Positions 60,040 to 64,000 of a stretch of 64,000 nt of DNA are shown one piece after another. Source of the stretch: Yoonia sediminilitoris (GTDB taxonomy: Bacteria > Pseudomonadota > Alphaproteobacteria > Rhodobacterales > Rhodobacteraceae); the NCBI RefSeq assembly GCF_003058085.1, contig NZ_QBUD01000002.1, forward strand, positions 620,001 to 684,000, given 5' to 3'. A program made the translations under genes and the position numbers. Below the pieces are notes generated by a model. The model saw only the letters and a program-made list of their open reading frames with translations. It was not told the origin of the DNA and did not search any database. Numbering within the stretch: the stretch's first letter is position 1; each line of letters starts with the position of its first letter.

Positions 60040-61338
60040 ATGCCATTCGAGACAGGGACCACCGCGCCCAGAAAAGTTGCGGTTGTCGGGGCAGGCATAT
60101 CGGGAATGGGGGCGGCACATGCATTGGCGCCGAACCATCATGTCGTCCTGTTCGAGGCCGAAAAGCGTTTGGGCGGCCATGCCCGCACGCGGATGGCAGG
60201 CCCGAACCGCGACCAATGTGTTGATACGGGTTTCATCGTTTTCAACTATGCGAACTACCCTAGTTTGACAGCATTGTTTGACGAGCTGAAAGTGCCGGTC
60301 ACCAAAAGCAACATGAGCTTTGGCGCGTCTTTTGGTGGTGGCCGGATGGAATATGCCCTGACCAGCCTTGATGCGCTGTTTGCACAGCGCCGAAACGCTG
60401 CGAACCCGAAATTCCTGCGCATGGTCCGCGACATCTTCAAATTCAATGCCAAAGGTCTTGCGGCAAGCGCAGATGAAAGTCTGACGATCCGCGAATTGCT
60501 GGCCAAGCTGAACCTCTCGGATTACTTCCGCGACCATTACCTGCTGCCCTTCTCTGGTGCGATCTGGTCGACGCCCAAGGAAAAGATCCTCGATTTTCCC
60601 GCCTACGCATTGATGAAGTTCTTTGACAATCACGCCCTGCTGGGCGCGACAGGTCAACATCAATGGTACACTGTCGATGGTGGATCTCAGGAATATGTGA
60701 CGCGGCTTGGCGCAGATATGTTCAAGCGCGGTGTTGATATGCGACTGGGATCGGCCATCAACGCCGTCCGCCGCACCCCGGCGGGTGTTGAAGTCAAGGC
60801 AGAGAGCGGTGAGTGGGAAAAGTTCGACGAAGTGGTGTTTGCCACCCATTCCGATGTGACGCTGCGCCTGTTGTCCGATGCCACGGCTGCGGAAAAGGCG
60901 ATGCTGGGTGCTGTCCGGTATCAGCCCAACAAGATTGTCCTGCATTCAGATACCGCGATCATGCCCAAGCGCCGGCAGGTCTGGTCATCGTGGATTTACA
61001 CCGAAGACAGCAATCATATGGGCGGTGAAATCGACTTGACCTACTGGATGAACTCTTTGCAGCCATGGCTGAAAGCTGATGACATGATGGTGACGCTCAA
61101 CAGCAACCGCTCCATCCGCGAAGACCTGATCTGGGATGAAGTCACACTTGACCACCCTGTTTATGATCTGGCGGCCCTTGCCGCGCAAAAGACGGCGGCA
61201 TCTATGAACGGGTCAAACCGCACGTGGTTCTGCGGCGCATGGATGAAGAACGGCTTTCACGAAGATGGCCTGTCCAGCGCATTGGACGTGGTCCACGCCC
61301 TGAACGCGAACGAACGTGTGGAGATAGCGGCAGAGTGA
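60040..61338 (+). CDS. FAD-dependent oxidoreductase (amine oxidase family)
   Basis: A 432-residue flavoprotein. VAVVGAGISGMGAAHAL is the FAD dinucleotide motif, with EAEKRLGGHARTR and the C-terminal NGSNRTWFCGAWMKNGFHEDGLSSA closing the site. The same kind of enzyme, next to DUF1365 and MFS genes and under RpoE, is part of the known R. sphaeroides singlet-oxygen regulon. A link to fatty-acid modification or other damage repair is inferred. The ATG at 60040 has CTGGAG 9 bases upstream and lies after the predicted transcription start. First gene of the operon. Confidence 0.9.
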   Translation: MPFETGTTAPRKVAVVGAGISGMGAAHALAPNHHVVLFEAEKRLGGHARTRMAGPNRDQCVDTGFIVFNYANYPSLTALFDELKVPVTKSNMSFGASFGGGRMEYALTSLDALFAQRRNAANPKFLRMVRDIFKFNAKGLAASADESLTIRELLAKLNLSDYFRDHYLLPFSGAIWSTPKEKILDFPAYALMKFFDNHALLGATGQHQWYTVDGGSQEYVTRLGADMFKRGVDMRLGSAINAVRRTPAGVEVKAESGEWEKFDEVVFATHSDVTLRLLSDATAAEKAMLGAVRYQPNKIVLHSDTAIMPKRRQVWSSWIYTEDSNHMGGEIDLTYWMNSLQPWLKADDMMVTLNSNRSIREDLIWDEVTLDHPVYDLAALAAQKTAASMNGSNRTWFCGAWMKNGFHEDGLSSALDVVHALNANERVEIAAE

Positions 61339-62093
61339 CCGCAACCGTCGATCATATCGCGGGCGAAACCTATCACGGGCGACGCGGGGCCACGAAAAAT
61401 GCCTTTCGCTATTCCATAGACTATGTGCTGCTGGATGCAGAAGCCGACCTTGCGACACCTTCCCTTTTTTCCCGCAACCGCGCTGGCCTGATGTCGCTAC
61501 ATGACACCGACCATGGCGGCCCCCCCAAACAGGGGCGCGGGGCTGGCTGGGTGCGTGATGTCCTGCAAGCCCACGGCATTGACGCGCCTGACCGGATCGC
61601 ATTGCTCGCCCAGCCTCGCGTGCTGGGTCATGTGTTCAATCCGGTTTCATTCTGGCTATGTTTTGATGCAGATGACATCCTGCGCAGCGTCATCGCTGAA
61701 GTCACGAACACCTTTGGCGACCGCCATTCCTATCTTTGCCATCACGAAGACGGGCGCGAAATCACCAAAGATGAAACCCTGTCGGCCAAAAAGCTGATGC
61801 ACGTGTCGCCCTTTCAGCCGATAGAGGGCGGTTACAGCTTTCGCTTTGATATCCAGCCTGACAGCATCGGCATTTGGATTGATTATACACGCGGTAATGG
61901 CGGGCTGATCGCCACTCTGACTGGGCCACGCGCCAAAATCAGCAACAGGTCAATCCTGTGGGCCGCATTGCGCCGTCCCTTCGGGTCGCGCCGTGTACTG
62001 GCACTGATCCACTGGCAGGCACTCAAACTCTGGTTCAAAGGGGCCACCTTCCGGTCGCAGCCGCCCCCGCCCACCGAAGAGGTCAGCAGATGA
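61335..62093 (+). CDS. DUF1365 family protein
   Basis: A 252-residue protein with the DUF1365 start (AGETYHGRRGATKNAFRYSIDY) and LGHVFNPVSFWLCFD, VIAEVTNTFGDRHSYL, HVSPFQPIEGGYSF. The family nearly always pairs with the FAD oxidoreductase preceding it. The GTG at 61335 overlaps that gene's stop by 4 bases (GTGA). Function unknown; perhaps acts on lipids or carotenoid-type substrates. Confidence 0.9.
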   Translation: MTATVDHIAGETYHGRRGATKNAFRYSIDYVLLDAEADLATPSLFSRNRAGLMSLHDTDHGGPPKQGRGAGWVRDVLQAHGIDAPDRIALLAQPRVLGHVFNPVSFWLCFDADDILRSVIAEVTNTFGDRHSYLCHHEDGREITKDETLSAKKLMHVSPFQPIEGGYSFRFDIQPDSIGIWIDYTRGNGGLIATLTGPRAKISNRSILWAALRRPFGSRRVLALIHWQALKLWFKGATFRSQPPPPTEEVSR

Positions 62094-63316
62094 AAGCCCT
62101 GTCAGAGCGGCTGCCTGCCTACACCGGGTTCGCAGCCGTCTTGTCGGGTGCTGGTCTGCCGATTTATATCTATGCCCCGAAATATTATGCCGACACTTAC
62201 GGCGTTAGCCTGACAGCGCTTGGTGGGCTCTTGTTTGCTCTGCGGCTGTTCGACGTGGTGCAAGACCCGTTTCTGGGCTGGATCAGCGAACGGCTGACCA
62301 AAGGCAAGCGGTTGATCATCACGCTGACGGCGGTGGTCCTCGCCCTGTCGATGATCGGACTTTTCGCCATAGCCCCGCCGATTTCGCCAATCTGGTGGTT
62401 CGGTCTTACGGTGACTGGCCTTTTCAGCGCCTTCAGCTTCCTGACGATCAATTTCTACGCCCAAGGGGTCAGCAAGGCCGGTGACAGCCCGACAGGCCAT
62501 GTGCGGCTGGCTGCGTGGCGCGAAAGCGGAGCGCTGATGGGGGTATGCATCGCTGCGGTCATACCTACCGCCCTGATCGGGGTCGTGGCTGACCCCTATG
62601 CCACCTTTGCATATGGGTTTGCAGCGACAGCAATGGTTGCAGCGCTGTTCATGTGGCCGGAATGGAAAGACCGGGTGCAGCAAGAGCCATCGCAGCTGGG
62701 CGAAATTGTCGCAGATGCAACAGCACGCAAACTGCTGATCCTGGCGCTGGTCAATGCGACCCCGCTGGCCGTTTCAAGCACGCTTTTCCTGTTCTACGTC
62801 GAAAGCAGATTGGGCGCAGTTGGCTGGGAAGGCCCTCTTTTATTGCTGTTTTTCCTTGCCGCGGCAGTGTCGTCCCCGGTGTGGTCCGCACTTGCGCGGC
62901 GGTTCGGGGAAAAGCCGGTGCTGTTGGTTGCGATGGTGCTGGCCGTCGCGTCATTTGCATACACCCTGACTTTATCGACAGGCGATGTGATCCCTTTTGC
63001 AATCGTGTGCGTATTAAGTGGTGCAACGATCGGGGCAGACCTAACGCTCTTGCCTGCGATGTTTGCAAAACGGATGTCCGTGATCTCACCCAATGGGGGG
63101 CAGGGGTTCGGGCTTTGGAATTTGGTGAACAAGTTCACTTTGGCGTTCGCTGCGGTGCTGCTGTTGCCGCTTTTGGAACGGGCCGGATTTGAAGCCGGCG
63201 CAAATGATCTGCCTGAAGGGGCCTTGTACATGCTGACGGTGCTTTACGCACTTGTGCCGTCGCTTTTGAAACTTGTGGCAATCGGCTTGCTGGTCGCCAC
63301 GAAACTTGAGGAATAA
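62090..63316 (+). CDS. MFS transporter (GPH/MFS_2-type)
   Basis: A 408-residue membrane protein with about 12 hydrophobic segments. RLFDVVQDPFLGWISERLTKGKR matches the loop motif of GPH-type transporters; HVRLAAWRESGALMG and GATIGADLTLLPAMFAKR are also typical. It overlaps the DUF1365 gene by 4 bases (ATGA). As part of the RpoE operon it could move an oxidised lipid or sugar; this is inferred. Confidence 0.88.
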   Translation: MKALSERLPAYTGFAAVLSGAGLPIYIYAPKYYADTYGVSLTALGGLLFALRLFDVVQDPFLGWISERLTKGKRLIITLTAVVLALSMIGLFAIAPPISPIWWFGLTVTGLFSAFSFLTINFYAQGVSKAGDSPTGHVRLAAWRESGALMGVCIAAVIPTALIGVVADPYATFAYGFAATAMVAALFMWPEWKDRVQQEPSQLGEIVADATARKLLILALVNATPLAVSSTLFLFYVESRLGAVGWEGPLLLLFFLAAAVSSPVWSALARRFGEKPVLLVAMVLAVASFAYTLTLSTGDVIPFAIVCVLSGATIGADLTLLPAMFAKRMSVISPNGGQGFGLWNLVNKFTLAFAAVLLLPLLERAGFEAGANDLPEGALYMLTVLYALVPSLLKLVAIGLLVATKLEE

Positions 63317-63319
63317 ACG

Positions 63320-63892
63320 ATGTCGTTTATCACCTATATACTGATTGGGGCAATCTTGACGGCGATCGCGTTCATGGCAAAGGAACGTTATTTGTCGTTC
63401 TGGGCACAGAAATCTGACGATTACGCAGACGGGCCTATCTTTGACATTCGCGAACGGTTTCAGGGGCCCATCGTCTGCGAAGGCGTGATCTATGGCCCCA
63501 CAGGCCGCGTTGCATCGCGCTTTGTTGCGGATTTCCATGCCACTTGGAATGGTAACGTGGGCACAATGGTTGAAAAGTTCCATTACGACAGCGGCCTTGT
63601 CCAGGATCGCTGCTGGACCCTGACCCTTGGCAATGATGGCTCGATCAAAGCCGAAGCCCCTGATGTTGTGGGCACCGGGCAGGGGAAACAGGAAGGCAAC
63701 GCGGTTTTGTTGAACTATCAGATTAAATTGACGGACGAAGCCGGCGGCCATGTTCTCAACGCGACCGATTGGATGTATCTGATGTCCAACGGGTCGATCA
63801 TGAATCGCAGCCAGTTCCGCAAGTTTGGGATCAAGGTCGCTGAAATGGTCGCCACCATGCGACCCAAAGGCGACGCATACGCAGGAGAATAA
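63320..63892 (+). CDS. DUF3833 family protein
   Basis: A 190-residue protein, N-terminal membrane segment (FITYILIGAILTAIAFM), then a beta-rich domain with GPIVCEGVIYGPTGRVASRFVA, FHYDSGLVQDRCWTL and DWMYLMSNGSIMNRSQFRKFG, the DUF3833 pattern. Three bases after the MFS gene. Function unknown; regularly found with the FAD oxidoreductase-DUF1365 set. Confidence 0.9.
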   Translation: MSFITYILIGAILTAIAFMAKERYLSFWAQKSDDYADGPIFDIRERFQGPIVCEGVIYGPTGRVASRFVADFHATWNGNVGTMVEKFHYDSGLVQDRCWTLTLGNDGSIKAEAPDVVGTGQGKQEGNAVLLNYQIKLTDEAGGHVLNATDWMYLMSNGSIMNRSQFRKFGIKVAEMVATMRPKGDAYAGE

Positions 63893-63893
63893 C

Positions 63894-64000
63894 GTGAGAG
63901 AGTGGCAGGGAAAACGGTACTGGCTTGTTGGCGCGAGCGAAGGGTTGGGACGCGAGGTTGCGTTTTGTCTGTCGCGCGCCGGGGCCGAAGTCATCGTGTC
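63894..64000 (+). CDS. SDR family oxidoreductase (5' part, runs off the window)
   Basis: Only 35 residues are present. YWLVGASEGLGREVAFCLSRAG is a Rossmann GASxGLG motif of short-chain dehydrogenases. The GTG start at 63894 has GCAGGAG at good distance and lies one base after the DUF3833 stop, so it is the next gene of the RpoE-controlled operon. Confidence 0.8.
   Translation, partial: MREWQGKRYWLVGASEGLGREVAFCLSRAGAEVIV

Overview
The window reads as a chromosomal segment of an alphaproteobacterium of the Rhodobacteraceae (marine Roseobacter-type). The main reasons are the rpoE-chrR singlet-oxygen sigma/anti-sigma pair with its divergent FAD oxidoreductase operon, the order purH-lspA-DUF3035-M16-M16, a DUF1674 (SdhAF4-like) gene, rbfA next to dapB, and an endonuclease-type mutL. 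This is judged from protein character only; no database was searched. No rRNA, tRNA, CRISPR array, phage or insertion sequence was seen.

Layout. 1-5.9 kb (minus strand): the 5' part of uvrC, an overlapping chain of S49 peptidase, a 55-residue zinc-ribbon protein and an SDR oxidoreductase, an ABC-2 exporter pair, and a GAPDH/Epd-family dehydrogenase. 6.3-16.3 kb (plus strand): the most unusual locus, with a membrane Ser/Thr kinase, an FHA protein, a PP2C phosphatase, three dynamin-like/P-loop GTPases, a probable Roadblock/LC7 protein and an unknown protein. 16.3-20.7 kb: a 1460-residue ExeM/NucH-type secreted nuclease with RTX repeats and three lamin-tail repeats. 20.9-28.1 kb: a haloacetate-dehalogenase-like hydrolase and the urea transporter operon urtABCDE. 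28.1-35.7 kb: a metacaspase/SEL1 gene with a coupled small gene, divergent from a radical SAM-sulfotransferase fusion, a small lipoprotein and a double glycosyltransferase.

35.7-39.2 kb: a beta-hydroxyacid dehydrogenase and an MttB-family methyltransferase, divergent from a LysR regulator with a perfect palindrome between them. 39.1-57.9 kb: mostly housekeeping genes: Trm112-like, LON-domain protein, CnoX-like thioredoxin, SGNH hydrolase, NUDIX, rbfA, dapB, rsmB, heparinase-like, purH, lspA, two M16 peptidases, mutL and rmuC. 58.4-64 kb: rpoE-chrR with two back-to-back RpoE-type promoters, and the divergent operon FAD oxidoreductase-DUF1365-MFS-DUF3833-SDR, which continues past the window.

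How the genes work together. The 6.3-16.3 kb locus looks like one signalling device: the kinase phosphorylates, the FHA protein reads phosphothreonine, PP2C resets, and the GTPases with the Roadblock protein form the output, probably at the membrane. It resembles the PpkA-Fha-PppA module of type VI secretion, but no secretion genes are present. An intergenic palindromic repeat family occurs three times (about 25.4, 47.4 and 58.4 kb).
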